From contig NC_133898.1 in assembly GCF_964199755.1 (NCBI RefSeq), positions 29,949,985-30,013,984 of the forward strand: a stretch of DNA of 64,000 bases, in the 5' to 3' direction. The translations under genes and the position numbers were made by a program. Below, piece after piece: positions 1-10,742 of this stretch (position 1 is its first letter; each line of letters starts with the position of its first letter). The DNA is from Larus michahellis (Eukaryota > Chordata > Aves > Charadriiformes > Laridae). Under the pieces are notes generated by a model that was given only the letters and a program-made list of their open reading frames with translations, was not told where the DNA came from and did no database searches.

Positions 1-2627
1 TTGTTACACTTTATAAGTTAGGATCAGATTCTTGCTCACGACTTCCTTGACTTTTATGGCTATGTAAATTTATACCAACTTAACATGTGGTTCAGTGATT
101 TTTCAGACACCAAAAGGAATGAGCTGAAATAACACAGGAGGTTTTCTCGGATAACTGCATGTAGGCATGAACCATTTTGTGGTGGTATTCCCGAGTATAA
201 AAAGATAAAGTAAATCTAAACTAATTTTAGGTGCGATGAGTCAATCTAAATGAGTTGATGGAAAAAGATATAAATGAAAGGACAGTCTAGTTAGAGGAAG
301 TTATGGGAAGTAATGCTTTTATATAAACCTTCTGCAGAATTCATTTGGCTTTACAAACCCTGTCTGTAAATCAAGAAATGCTTTCCAGTGGCTCACGGAG
401 ACCTCTCTAGTCATATGGTGCTAGCTGTCTTTGTTTTCAGTTCAATGGCGTTAAGAACAAAAAATATTTTTAAAAGTAGAATTTTAGAACTATTTATGTA
501 AATAATTGATGCGGTTATTTCAGTGATATTACGTGACTATGAACAGTGTGTGCAATCAGAAACAGAAGTGGCCAGCAGGTTCCCAGCTGTGAAGAAAGCA
601 CATTCAGTGAGACAGTTTTTCAGCTAGTATCAGAAAATCCCCTGATTTATTTCTGTTGTTGTTAAATCAAACAGTCTAGTGGAATGGGAGTGATTTTTTT
701 TAAGAGTAACATAAACCAGATACATTTAAAAGACTTAGACTAGCTTATATTTGTGTTTTCACAGCACCATGAGGAATTTACACGCATACTCTCTGAAAGG
801 GCTTGCAATAAGGTGAGCTACAGTATTTTGAAGTAATAGTTTGTAACTATTTCCCTATGTATTAAAGTTTCCATAAATATATATTACTTTGTGAAGCAGA
901 TACAGCTAACATAATTATTCAGATAAAATCTTGCCTAAGACTTTACTTTTTTTCAAGCTGAAAAGCTGTTTTACATACTTAGGGAAGTTCAGGTTAATGT
1001 GTCTTAGTCTGCAAAGGCTACAAACCAGTTGTTTTGGGATTAGAGGCCCACTTCCTTCTTATTTGAAACATCTAGTCTATTTTATCATAAACTAGCTAAG
1101 CCTAGTGGATGAAAAGTTTACCTCTAGCTTCCAGCTGGACCTTCACTTTGCACATTTTGAATGTATCATTAAAACTCTTGACAATGTTGTAAAACACCTT
1201 TTATACAATGTCTTTAAGTGGCTGAGCCAGAAATACTGTTGGCGTCATCAGTATTCTATCAGTTTCTGTCAGTATTTCAACAAACAAATGACCAATGTAC
1301 ATATAGGCAAATTCCAAGTGATGACAGATGTGGATGAACATGGGTAAAATATATTCACTTCAGCTGAAAGATGAAGCACCACAAAGTGATACGTCTTTGG
1401 AGAGAGAAAAAGCTAGAGCTTCAGAAAGTAGCATTCTTGGTATTACAGCCACCTTAGGGTTCCACCAGCCCAAAAGTCCAACCAACATTACCTTCTTCAA
1501 ATGCCTGGAAGTCCCAATAGGGATGAAAGACAAAGGAAATTCAAGGGAAGCATCAGCTCATTTACCAGCCGGGAAACCTAGCATTAAGGATTGCAAAATT
1601 GTAGTTAAGCTGAGAACTGCACCTTCATCTCTGTGTCCCAGGTCACCTCTTCAGCAGCAAACCTCCAGCCTTCTCTCGTGAACTAGAGTGGGCATTGTTT
1701 AAAGACAAAATGAGAAAAATTGCTAAATTTTCAGTCCATTGCTATGGACTGAATAGCAGCAGTGTAATTTTCTATGAATCCAGGCACCTGCAAGGTATCA
1801 AAGCAAAAGGCATCGGTATTTTTGGAAAATGAGACTGAGGATGTCAAGCAAGGAACCAACAGTCGTGAACTGTTTAATTCATGCTGATTTTCCCAGAACT
1901 GTATCCAAGGAGGATGTCACACTTTTCCGTTCTCAAGTTCAACCTTTTCTCGGAGTGCATCAGCAAGTTTCACCTCTTCTGAAACTGTACTGCCTGCGAG
2001 TTATTTATAATCTCCTGCTGCTGCCCGTAAGTAGAACTTCACTCACCTTCCTTCTCTCTGCCGTGGATTGTTATATTCCACTGATAAGCTTCTGCTTCAG
2101 AATCTTTTAGCAGCCTGTTTTCTTCCACTCCAAGACTTGCTAAACTCAAAGACGACCATTCAGAGAAAGGAAGTATTTACCCTGTTGTCTACAAAAGAAG
2201 AGTGCAAGGCTTTAAGTTCAGCTTTACATTCAAACACCGCTACAAGTTTAGGTCTGTTTGGATTCAGTTCATGTGTTTGACTCGTGGTCATCAGCCTATT
2301 ATATGTGGTGTTGTAATCTCTAAAGCCCAAGTAGATATGCCAAGAAGTGGTCTCAAATTTTCACAATGCAAGGGTTAGATCCAAGTCTCTGCTTTATCTG
2401 CTGCCTTTGCACAATATGAGAAAACTTTCAGCAAAATCTGGAAGGTAAAATATGGACATTGGGACATCGATTTCTTTTCCTTTTTCAGAGAGGTTTCTTT
2501 AAGTTGAGGGAAAATTATGTCATATTTTGATTTTTCTTGGATGGCTTTGCACTCAGGTTCTTCTAAACTTTTAACTTCTCAGAAAAATAATGTCTCATGT
2601 CAAGAAGAACTGCAGAACGCTGCAGAA
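1..2627. other. Non-coding region, no gene recognised
   Basis: AT-rich sequence with ordinary short open frames. The longest (about 1340-1680 and 1829-2110, plus strand) have unremarkable composition and no domain I recognise. I saw no splice-bounded exon with protein-like content and no RNA gene. Confidence 0.5.
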
Positions 2628-2711
2628 CTGTCCCTGCCCATGGCAGGGGGGTTGGAACTATGTGATCTTCAAGGCCCCTTACAACCTGAACCATCCTATG
2701 ATTCTGTGATT
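2628..2711 (+). repeat. CR1 LINE 3' tail (short fragment)
   Basis: The stretch reads like the last ~85 bp of an avian CR1 element: TCCCTGCCCATGGCAGGGGG, then a GTTGGAACTA...GATCTTCAAGG segment, an ACAACCTGAACCATCC segment, and two degenerate terminal octamers (ATCCTATG, ATTCTGTG). It resembles the tail at 20033-20215 but is more diverged, so it is probably an older copy. Severe 5' truncation is typical of CR1. Confidence 0.85.
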
Positions 2712-5161
2712 AACGTGGTAATCTGAACATTCATTAACAGTGCAGAATTTCTGATTGCAACAGCTACAAATAACCCTGGGGAAACAGGAATTGTTTATTC
2801 AAGAATAATTCCTGTGTCTCTGCAGTTCATCCAGGTGCACAAGCTCTATTTTTCACAGAACGTTAATCTCAGTTTCTATCTGTTATTTTGGATTTCTTGT
2901 CAACAGATAACCCCAGCCAAGAAGATCTAAGCATAAGTTTTGTAAACAAATAAATTTGGACTCTCACCTTCTACTGAACAGGAAGAAAAAAGCCAAAACA
3001 GAAAGTGCTATGTAAAGACCAACAGATGGGTAAGGGTACAAGTTTACATTGTTATCATTGACAATATTTGACAGAGGCAAAAATAGGAAGCACGCTGTCT
3101 GTTATCAGACCTGCATGTACTGCTCTGCTGTATCTATCTTACCAGTATAAATTGTCCCAGTACCACACTAAGACACATTCTCATTTCCCACCTATTCAGT
3201 TTTCTGGGTTAGGGTTTTTTTTTGGTCATGCCAAGATGAAAATCATGCCTATGCTATTAGAGTACTTCTAGCAATGATGCCCACCTATCATACCCTTAGT
3301 TGTTTGAGACTGATTGAAGAGAGTGGGGAAAAAAACCCACCTTTTGATATGGCACTGATTTTTCTGTCAAATCAGTCAGACACATTCTATATTATAACTA
3401 TCTCAATCAGCATTCACACGTAGGGCTCTGAGCGAAGTAATTATTACAAATCTAAAAGTTAAGGTTTTTTTTTTTTCATTTGTTTTAACCAAAGCGTTTC
3501 CTGTATGGACAGAAAAATATTAAGCAAAAGAATAAATGGATGATGGATAACAAAGTCTATGATTGTCATCGCTTACGTCAGTTCTGGGGATTTCAAGATA
3601 TCCCTGAGAATATCCAGTGTTCATCTGAAAATACGCAAATACTAATCAGAGCTACTTAGCACATCTTACTGATGTGCAGCTGAATCCCACTGAATGGCAG
3701 CTTTTTCACTCACAGTAGTAGTCAGAAGTTTTTTTGAAATGTTTTCCTCTTGGTTTAACTAGATCAGCTGGAAAATTAGTGTTGGACTTCCTATGTGAAA
3801 CTTTTCACATCTCTTCCGTTTTCTCTCTTTGCATCTTGCAGATGCAAATTACATTGAACATATTTCAGATAAGTATATTTATCTATAAAAGAGACAGAAT
3901 ACATTTGTAAAAATCAGCTAAACCGTTTTTTTTTTTCTTGTCTTCTCTCCTGCACCGTCAAGTGAGTTCTATGTGTTCTTGGGAGTCTTGCAAGGGAAAA
4001 ACTGCAGTAAATAAATGCCTTTCCAAACTATCATTTGTTGAGTGTGTAGCCTGATGGTGGTTTTGAAACAAAAGTTAAGGGAGGTGATTTACAACTGTGT
4101 TGAGGCTTCTCCTATTCCAAAGCACTGTACTTAAACAGATAAGCATCCTCTTTTAATTTTTACTGAAATGTGGAAGTCTGGCAGGTCTAAAAGTGCAGTC
4201 TAAAACATGATCCTGCACTGATACACTGATTCCTATGTTGTTACGAATTCGCAGCCAATATCATCAGACCACAAAGAACATGGCTACAGTTTTCAAAGAA
4301 ACATAAGACCTTTTCTGCATAAGAAAATTAATACACAAACTAATTCACTTAAATTAATGAAATGCTCATATTTTGAGAAAGGAACACAAAAAGAATGGTG
4401 TCCATATACACATTACAGTTAGGAAAGAAATAACTTTGGTTTATGTCTAATCCCAAATTTTTGGAGAAATCTCAGACGCTCAATCTGCAGGATTCGGAGT
4501 ACCTGCACTCTGGCAAGTGGTCTTGTTCAGATTTGGATGCAATAACTAATAACTGTGACAAACAGCTTCTAACCCACCTTACATGTTCTTAGTATGATTT
4601 CACTTAACTGCAATCTCTACAACTGCAAAAACAAAACATACTTTCATCTGCATTTCATAACCCCTTTAGTTGAATTTTTGGTTGCTTTTATTATTAGTCC
4701 TGTTGCTCTAGTTGTTAATCAGAGAAGTCCTTCTTAAAGCATGGATGATGATAGAATCTATCCTGCCGCAACAGTTGGTCAAATGTATTAGGATCAAAGT
4801 GAGGCACTAGGTGGGAAACAGCAACTCAGGTTATGCTTCCTTTAAGTGATGAACTCATTTGATAATTCTTAATTCCAAATTTCCTATAATTCCAAAGATA
4901 TAATTCCAAAGAGTAAACTAGCTAAAGTAAGGCAATTCTTGGCACAGCAATTCATTAAAACCTCAGACCATTCAAACACCCATGTTAAGTTAGAAAGATG
5001 CAGATTAGAACCAGCACAGCAAAAATAATGACATGTGCAATGTTATTTGGAAGCAGCAAGCAAATTGAAAAGAAATTCTTCACTCTCCAAAAGAGGTGTG
5101 GGGTAAGAGGTGGGCTACAATAGGGCTTTACATAGCTTGCTTATTTTGAGTGCCATTTATA
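2712..5161. other. Non-coding region, nothing recognised
   Basis: AT-rich sequence with homopolymer T and A runs (for example near 3466 and 3926). No exon-like segment, RNA gene or repeat family was recognised on either strand. Confidence 0.5.
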
Positions 5162-5382
5162 GATACTGAGGGCACCTGTTTTACTGTAATAATACAGAGG
5201 TCAGGGAAGCGCAGCTGACTGAAAAAACAAGGATAGCATACAATTTGCTTGTTGTGAGAGCAGTGTATACATACAGTGAGGACACCTGCCTTACTAGAAT
5301 AATACAGAGGTCAGGGAAATGCAATTTACTGAACAAAACAACCATAACAGACAGTTTGCTTTTAAGCAAAATAAATTTCAGG
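5162..5382. repeat. Diverged tandem duplication, period about 110 bp
   Basis: Two adjacent copies share the core ATAATACAGAGGTCAGGGAA (near 5189 and 5299), a preceding CACCTG...TTACT block and a trailing CAATTTGCTT / CAGTTTGCTT block. The offset is 110 bp. By eye the copies are about three-quarters identical, so the duplication is not recent. No function is evident. Confidence 0.75.
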
Positions 5383-5844
5383 CTGTTGACAAGTAACAAC
5401 CTTAGATATAAAATAGTGTCATTAAATTAACACTGAAAGAAATACTGTGGTACTCTGAATTAATTTTTAAAAAGCAGTCTATGAAAACATGTTAAGGATA
5501 TATGCCCACTTAAAGCCTTATTATCATACCACTGTTCTGCTGAGTGGGAACCTCAAGTGAAATAGCCTAGGAAGTGATTAAATGTGAGTGCTTCAGTTCC
5601 CAAACTGAAATAAAAACAAAAAGGAAACATTTTGCATTCTAAAATGCACTCAGTTGTGATAGTCTTGTCTTTAAGAACAGAAAGGAAGGATTAGAGCATC
5701 TCCCTCTGCTCACAGACATGAGTGAGGGCAGGTTGGATTCACAGGGATCTCACACTACAAGAGTGGGGTTTATATCACCATTTCCTGTTGCAACATTTCT
5801 TCATTGAAATGAACCTGAAATTTATTACAAATAGAAGCTGAATT
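5383..5844. other. Non-coding spacer next to the broken ERV end
   Basis: About 460 bp with no recognised element. The retroviral similarity on the minus strand fades near 5845, and no LTR-like TG...CA segment matching the 10.0-10.7 kb LTR is visible here. Confidence 0.45.
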
Positions 5845-5849
5845 ATCTG

Positions 5850-5938
5850 CTTTGAGATCAGCAAAGGTGACCTTCATCATGACCTGAAGTGTCATGGGCC
5901 CACTAAAGTAGTTCACCCTTCTGTTTACAGTCCTAATC
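5850..5938 (-). pseudogene. ERV integrase N-terminal fragment (decayed)
   Basis: Directly after the RNase H frame ends, another minus-strand frame reads KQKGELL, a stop, then WAHDTSGH. This is the histidine-containing start of a retroviral integrase zinc-binding region. Three stops occur within about 30 codons and the similarity then ends. The catalytic core is not present. Confidence 0.6.
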
Positions 5939-5939
5939 T

Positions 5940-6400
5940 ATTTAGAAAATTTTAGCAGCCTGATCCACGTGTTGATTGTTTTGATGTTCCTCAGTGGCCT
6001 GACTTTTGGGTATGTGGGCATTTACATGATGTACCTTTATGACTAGTTTCCCTAGCTGGTCAGCAGTATCTTGCCACAATTCAGCAGCCCAGATAGGTTT
6101 ACCTCTGCGCTGACAGTTGCTCTGCTTCCACTGCTTTAACCACCTCCACAGAGCATTCGCCACCATCCATGAATCGGTATAGAGATAACAGTACTGGCCA
6201 TTTTTCTCATTCAGCAATGTCTAAAGCCAGCTGAATGGCTTTCACCTCTGCAAATTGACTTGATTCACCTTCTCATTCAGCCACTTCTGCGACCCATCAT
6301 GTAGGACTCCATACAGCAGCTTTTCACCTTCAATTTTTCTTACAATACAACAAGATCCATCAGTGAACAGAGCATACCACTTCTCATTACCTGAGAGTTC
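5940..6400 (-). pseudogene. ERV RNase H domain (frameshifted)
   Basis: An FTDGS motif marks the first acidic residue (Asp codon at 6359-6361). A FAEVKAIQLAL helix carries the Glu (6246-6248), and a YTDSW motif carries the second Asp (6173-6175), followed by a downstream HVNAH. The acidic triad is therefore still visible, but it is spread over different reading frames with a frameshift near 6250 and a stop near 6195. The encoded activity would be RNA-strand cleavage in RNA:DNA hybrids; this copy cannot make the intact domain. Confidence 0.75.
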
Positions 6401-7745
6401 GTTATACGGTAGAGCTTCTTCAGCACATGTCACCACCTCTTCTGCTGGCATTACAAAGTCTTTGACTTCTGGCCAATATGTGATCACTTCTGTGATTCCT
6501 GGACGATTGGGGTTTCCTATTTGAGCTTGCTGTGTGATTAATGCAACCCATTTACTCCATGTAGCATCGGTGGCATGGAGAGTAGAAGGAACTCCACCCT
6601 TGAACATCCAGCCCAGTACTGGTAATCGGGGCACCAAGAGGAGCTGTGCTTCAGTACCAACCACTTCCAAAATGGCTCTAACTTCTTCATATGCTGCCAA
6701 TATTTCTTTTTCAGTTGGAGTATAGTTGGCCTTGGAGCCTTTGTATCCTTGACTCCAAAATCCTAGAGGTCAACCTCACATCTCTCCTGGTGCTTTCTGC
6801 CAGAGGCTCCAGGTAGGACCATTGTCCCTGGCTGCGGTGTAGAGCACATTTTTAATGTCCCGTCCTGTTCAGTCTGGCCCAAGGGGTACTGCATGCGCAA
6901 TCTCTTGCTCAATTTATTCAAAGGCTTGTTGTTGCTCAGGGCCGCACATAAAATCATTCTTCTTTTGAGCCACTTCATAGAGAGGTCTCACAATCTGACT
7001 ATAACCTGGAATATGCATTCTCCAGAAACCCACAACACCTAAGGCACCTTGTGTTTCCTTTTAGTTAGTAGGTGGGGACATAGCTATTATTTTGTTAATC
7101 ACATCCTTTGGGATCTGGTGATGCCCATCTTGCCATGTAATTCCCAAGAACTGGATCTCTCTTGCAGGTCCCTTGGCTTTGCCTCTTTTTATAGAAAAAC
7201 TAGCTTTCAAAAGAATTTTGATTATTTTCTTACCTTTCTTAAAAACTTCTTCTGCTGCGTTACCTCATACAATGATGTTGTGAATGTACTCTAGGTGTTC
7301 TGGAGCTCCACCCTTCTCCAGTGCAGTCTGAATCAGTCCATGGCAAATAATAGGGCTGTGTTTCCACCCTGGGGCTGTTGATTCCAGGTGTACTGGACAC
7401 CTCTCCAGGTGAAAGCAAACTGTGGCCTGCGCTCTGCTGCCAAAGGAATAGAGAAAAACGCGTTAGCAATGTCAGTTGTAGCACACCATTTGGCTGCCTT
7501 TGACTCCAGTTCATATTGGAGTTCTAGCATGTCCAGCACAGCAGTGCTCAGTGGTGGTGTGACTTCATTCAGGCCACGATAGTCTACTGTTAATCCTCAG
7601 TCTCCATCAGACTTTCGCACTGGCCGTATAGGGCCGTTAAAGCATGAACGAGTCTTGCTGATCACTCCTTGGCTCTCTAGCCAAGGAATTAGGTTACGGA
7701 TGGGAATCAGGGAGTCTCGGTTGGTGCGATATTGTCATCAATGCA
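6401..7745 (-). pseudogene. ERV reverse transcriptase (decayed)
   Basis: The palm segment TTDIANAFFSIPLA at about 7440-7480 contains the first catalytic Asp (codon 7471-7473). It is followed by a degenerate LPQG-type loop (QQPQG, about 7365-7380). The connection region continues to about 6400, where it reads into RNase H. Several stops and frameshifts interrupt it. In the place where the YxDD active-site loop is expected (about 7262-7290) the frame reads LEYIHNIIV then a stop, without the aspartate pair. Confidence 0.8.
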
Positions 7746-7789
7746 CAGTGGTAATAGCAATGGCACCTGCTGCTCTTTAACCCTCAGCA

Positions 7790-8112
7790 GTCCCACAACA
7801 AAAGAGTCCTCTGAAAGACCAAGCAAACTGCTATATCAAAAGCCCACCGATACCCTTTTGAGTCTTTAAAATACCCTCTCCTGAAGCAGTCTATGCCAAG
7901 GATGCATGGAGCATCTGGGACAGTCATAATGGGGTGCTTCTCCCATTTATTCCCAGTTAGGCTCACTTCAGCCTCCAATACAGTTCTTGAAATCCCCCGT
8001 CACTCCAGAAATAGTGATGGATTCTGCCCCTTAATGATTCGATGGCATTAGGGTGTACTGTGCACCAGTGTCCACCAGGGCTTTATACTTTTGTGGTTCT
8101 AATGCGCCAGGC
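7790..8112 (-). pseudogene. ERV aspartic protease (decayed)
   Basis: The minus strand encodes ALVDTGAQYT with the DTG active-site triplet at 8064-8072, a stop codon shortly after, then in another frame a C-terminal part with an ILGID motif followed by a GYFKD...GYRWAF stretch. This order is that of a retropepsin leading into reverse transcriptase. It is frameshifted and not functional. Confidence 0.75.
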
Positions 8113-8379
8113 CATTGAATCCACCCAGTCCAATACACTCGGTTGTCCCTCTCCTCCACCTGGCTGGAGGCAGGGCCTCTCTAATATTGTGCATAGTACC
8201 TGCTATTAACAGATGGGTTCACGCAACTTCTGTAGTGGTCCACAAATGGGTTCATATTCAGACCAGAGAACCGCTCACTGTAGACCAGGGGATGGCAACT
8301 CGCGTATTCGTGTCTGTAGGATTGAGGTAGGTTGTCCTTCCTACTTTCTCATATCCTCTCTGTATTCGTGGAGAGTGGA

Positions 8380-9640
8380 CTACAGGGCACTTTGTGGCAT
8401 GTACCTTCTCTCTTGAGCCAGTTTTGTAGGAGGGCATCTTCTGCTAACAGCTGCAATGCGGGTCCATACAGGGGAAGTGTGGAATCTTGTCTCCAGCCTG
8501 GACAGTTTATCAGACAGTTTTTCAAATAATTTCTCAGTTTTCTCAGTCACTTTCTCAGTCATTTTCTCATTTTCTCAGTTATTTTCTCCATGGCTGCAAC
8601 AGTGAGGGGACGAGAGAAACTGTCTTCATACTCTTGTACTCTGCTACACCAACTGTAAATCAAGTGGCTATCGGCATCAGATCCTCCCCAGATCATTGTT
8701 GACAATGTATGGGAATACGTTGGTGGTGCACTCTGCACCAACTTCCATGACATAGGTCATTGGCATGGCATTTCATCAAGGTCTATAATCACTCACCAGT
8801 CACTATAAATTACCTCTCACACAGCCAGTTCTCTCAGGTACTTAATACCTTTCTCCATGGTGGTCCATTTGCTGGGGCAGCATTTGATATCATCCTTCAA
8901 GGGATACCTACACCTTACGGCTGACAAAAGTTGCCTCCAGAGACTGAGACTTTGTGGCTTTCTCCCAAGTGCCTTGTTGATGCCTCCATCTCTGGCCAGG
9001 TTCCCCAGCTGCCTGGCTTTTTTACTGTCGGAGTCTATGGTATTGGCCCCATTATCGCAGCATTGGAGCAATCAGGTGATAAGCGTCTCACCTTCACAAC
9101 AGCTGAAGTCCTTTCTCAGATTACACAAGTCCTTCACAGAGAAGGACTGAATGATTACTTCTGTTCCCGAGTCATCCCTATCCATTGACACTGCCTGAGA
9201 AGGACTGTCTCCTGGATCTACTTTAGAAGAACCCTTTCCTTTACCTGTTTTAGAAGGACCCTCTCCTGGATCTTCGTCAAAAGAATTCTCTCCCGTGCCA
9301 TCTGACTTGAGCTGGTCTTTGGTATAAGGGGAAAGGGAAGAAAATGAACTTCTTGTTGGAGCTGGAGTAGTGGCAGTACTGGTCAGTACTGGTGTCAGAG
9401 TGGCTCGTGGGATTTCAGCAGCAGCAAGTGCATGTCTTATAACACCTACTCCTGCACCAAAGTATAATATAAAGCCCCTGAAACACATTCAGGAGAGTCA
9501 GTAATGAAATCACGATTTTTGAGGACATAACAATCATTTCCAAAATCCCCAAGCTCTAGTGGTGTCATCTTGGGATAAAAAGAAGAGGTAAACTTTCCCA
9601 AGGTAAAATTAAACGTGTAATCAGTAACAAAATCCACTAG
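8380..9640 (-). pseudogene. ERV gag-like region (decayed)
   Basis: Three or more successive minus-strand frames (about 9637-9446, 9488-9072, 9071-8817, 8753-8380) fill the place of gag between leader and protease. The first parts are rich in Ser, Pro, Gly and Lys with repeated DPG(E/D)xPS blocks (about 9200-9290). The last has a charged heptad-like segment of TEKxTEK units (about 8500-8562) that should form a coiled coil. I do not see a clear capsid major homology region or zinc knuckle, so the call rests mainly on position. Confidence 0.55.
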
Positions 9641-10003
9641 GTGACGCCCGACGTGTGCAGGTATAGTCGTGGCCCAGTTTATTCCAGCATAAATTGCAGT
9701 AAAAAACCATAGCCAAATAGCATGTTTTGCCCAGCACTCCTAACCAAACCACCACAAATAAACACAATGCACAAATGAATAATAGCACAACACATACAGC
9801 AGGTTAAGCAGCATTGCATCAACTAATTTTAAACAAAACTCTGTAAAGACACGATACAATATTTTGCTCGAGAACAACATGATGTGAGCTGCCTGTTTTA
9901 ATTTCAAACCCCTCAGGACTCTCAGAGGAAAAAATCCGATACTCTCTCAGCTGAGCAAGCTGGAATTCAAACTATTCAGGCAATCTGTCAGAGCCCTGCT
10001 CCT

Positions 10004-10021
10004 GCCTCACGTTGGGCACTA
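10004..10021 (-). other. ERV primer-binding site, tRNA-Lys type
   Basis: Seven bases inside the LTR the minus strand reads TAGTGCCCAACGTGAGGC. This matches the complement of the 3' end of tRNA-Lys(CTT) (TGGCGCCCAACGTGGGGC) at 15 of 18 positions. Position and match together support a minus-strand DNA priming site. The spacing is a few bases longer than the usual 2-3. Confidence 0.6.
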
Positions 10022-10158
10022 ATAAATCTGTCATGGTTTAGGCTGGGCTTACCACTAAACAAATGACAGATGCTCTCTTTTAAGCTCTCTCGCCTCTCAG
10101 AAGAGAAGAGAGAGAATAAGGGTGAGAGACTTAGGGTTGAAAAAGAAACTACCACTAC

Positions 10159-10164
10159 TTTAAT
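10159..10164 (-). terminator. LTR polyadenylation signal (ATTAAA)
   Basis: An ATTAAA on the minus strand is followed by a T- and GT-rich stretch (GTAGTGGTAGTTTC) still inside the LTR. This is the usual place for the R/U5 poly(A) site. It is a weak variant signal, judged by position only. Confidence 0.4.
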
Positions 10165-10393
10165 TAAATATAATAAAAAGAAAAGATAATAATATTAATA
10201 AGAAAATAATGAAATTTATACCTTACACACAAAACCAATATCGAGCACCCAGGATGGCAAGAATGTCACCAGCAGGCACTGGGAAAGTCCCAGACTGGAC
10301 TTGGTGACAGACAGGAACTGGGTTCGGGAACTGGAGTCAGGAACACACAGATCAGGATCAAAGGCAGAGACTGACCCCTTTGATCCCTCAGCT

Positions 10394-10399
10394 TTTATA
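10394..10399 (-). promoter_or_regulatory. LTR TATA box
   Basis: The minus strand reads AGTATAAAAGCTGAG here, a good core promoter motif in the expected U3 position. Transcription would start about 25-30 bp further toward lower coordinates and run into the ERV, away from NENF. Confidence 0.55.
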
Positions 10400-10742
10400 C
10401 TGAGCATGGGGCAGATGGGATGGAGGACCCTGTTGGTCAGTTTTGGGTCACCTGTCCTGTCCTCTCCTCCCCGCAGATGCAACCCCTCTACGCTCTTCTG
10501 CTTCCAACCCTCCAACAGGGCACACAATAGAGTTAGTTAACCTTGGCTGTTACAGCAGTAAGTGTAAGCAAGCACCTCTCTGCATACCATTCCTTGGCAT
10601 TAACTATAAACATCAGACCTTATCACTCTGAAAGCAGACACCGTCTGAAAAAAACACCGTACTTACTTAGTTAGAAGAGACTTAACTGAAAAGTAAAATT
10701 ACTGAAAAGAAAATTGGTTCTGCTCTATCTCAAACCAGGACA

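Larger units (their letters stand above)
5845..10742 (-). mobile_element. Truncated endogenous retrovirus (ERV-L-like), minus strand
   Basis: In minus-strand order the element has a 5' LTR (10742-10029), a primer-binding site, a leader, gag-like reading frames (about 9640-8380), protease, reverse transcriptase, RNase H and the N-terminal part of integrase. It stops near 5845 with no 3' LTR, env or rest of integrase. Every coding domain is split by frameshifts and stop codons, so it is a dead copy. The RNase H and integrase signatures (YTDSW, then HVNAH) remind me of avian class III / ERV-L pol, but the lysine-type primer-binding site is not the usual one for mammalian ERV-L, so the family name is tentative. 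It lies downstream of NENF in the same orientation. Confidence 0.85.
10029..10742 (-). repeat. ERV long terminal repeat (5' LTR), 714 bp
   Basis: On the minus strand the segment begins TGTCCTGGTTTG and ends AAACCATGACA, giving the TG...CA ends and imperfect terminal inverted repeats of a retroviral LTR. A TATAAAA box sits at 10394-10399 (about 345 bp into the LTR) and an ATTAAA signal at 10159-10164. A primer-binding site follows directly, which identifies this as the 5' LTR. No second copy is found within the window, so target-site duplication and LTR-LTR divergence cannot be read. Confidence 0.85.

Noticed and set aside
5500-5844. Possible 3' LTR of the ERV
   Set aside because: No TGTC...GACA ends and no similarity to the 10029-10742 LTR could be found by eye.
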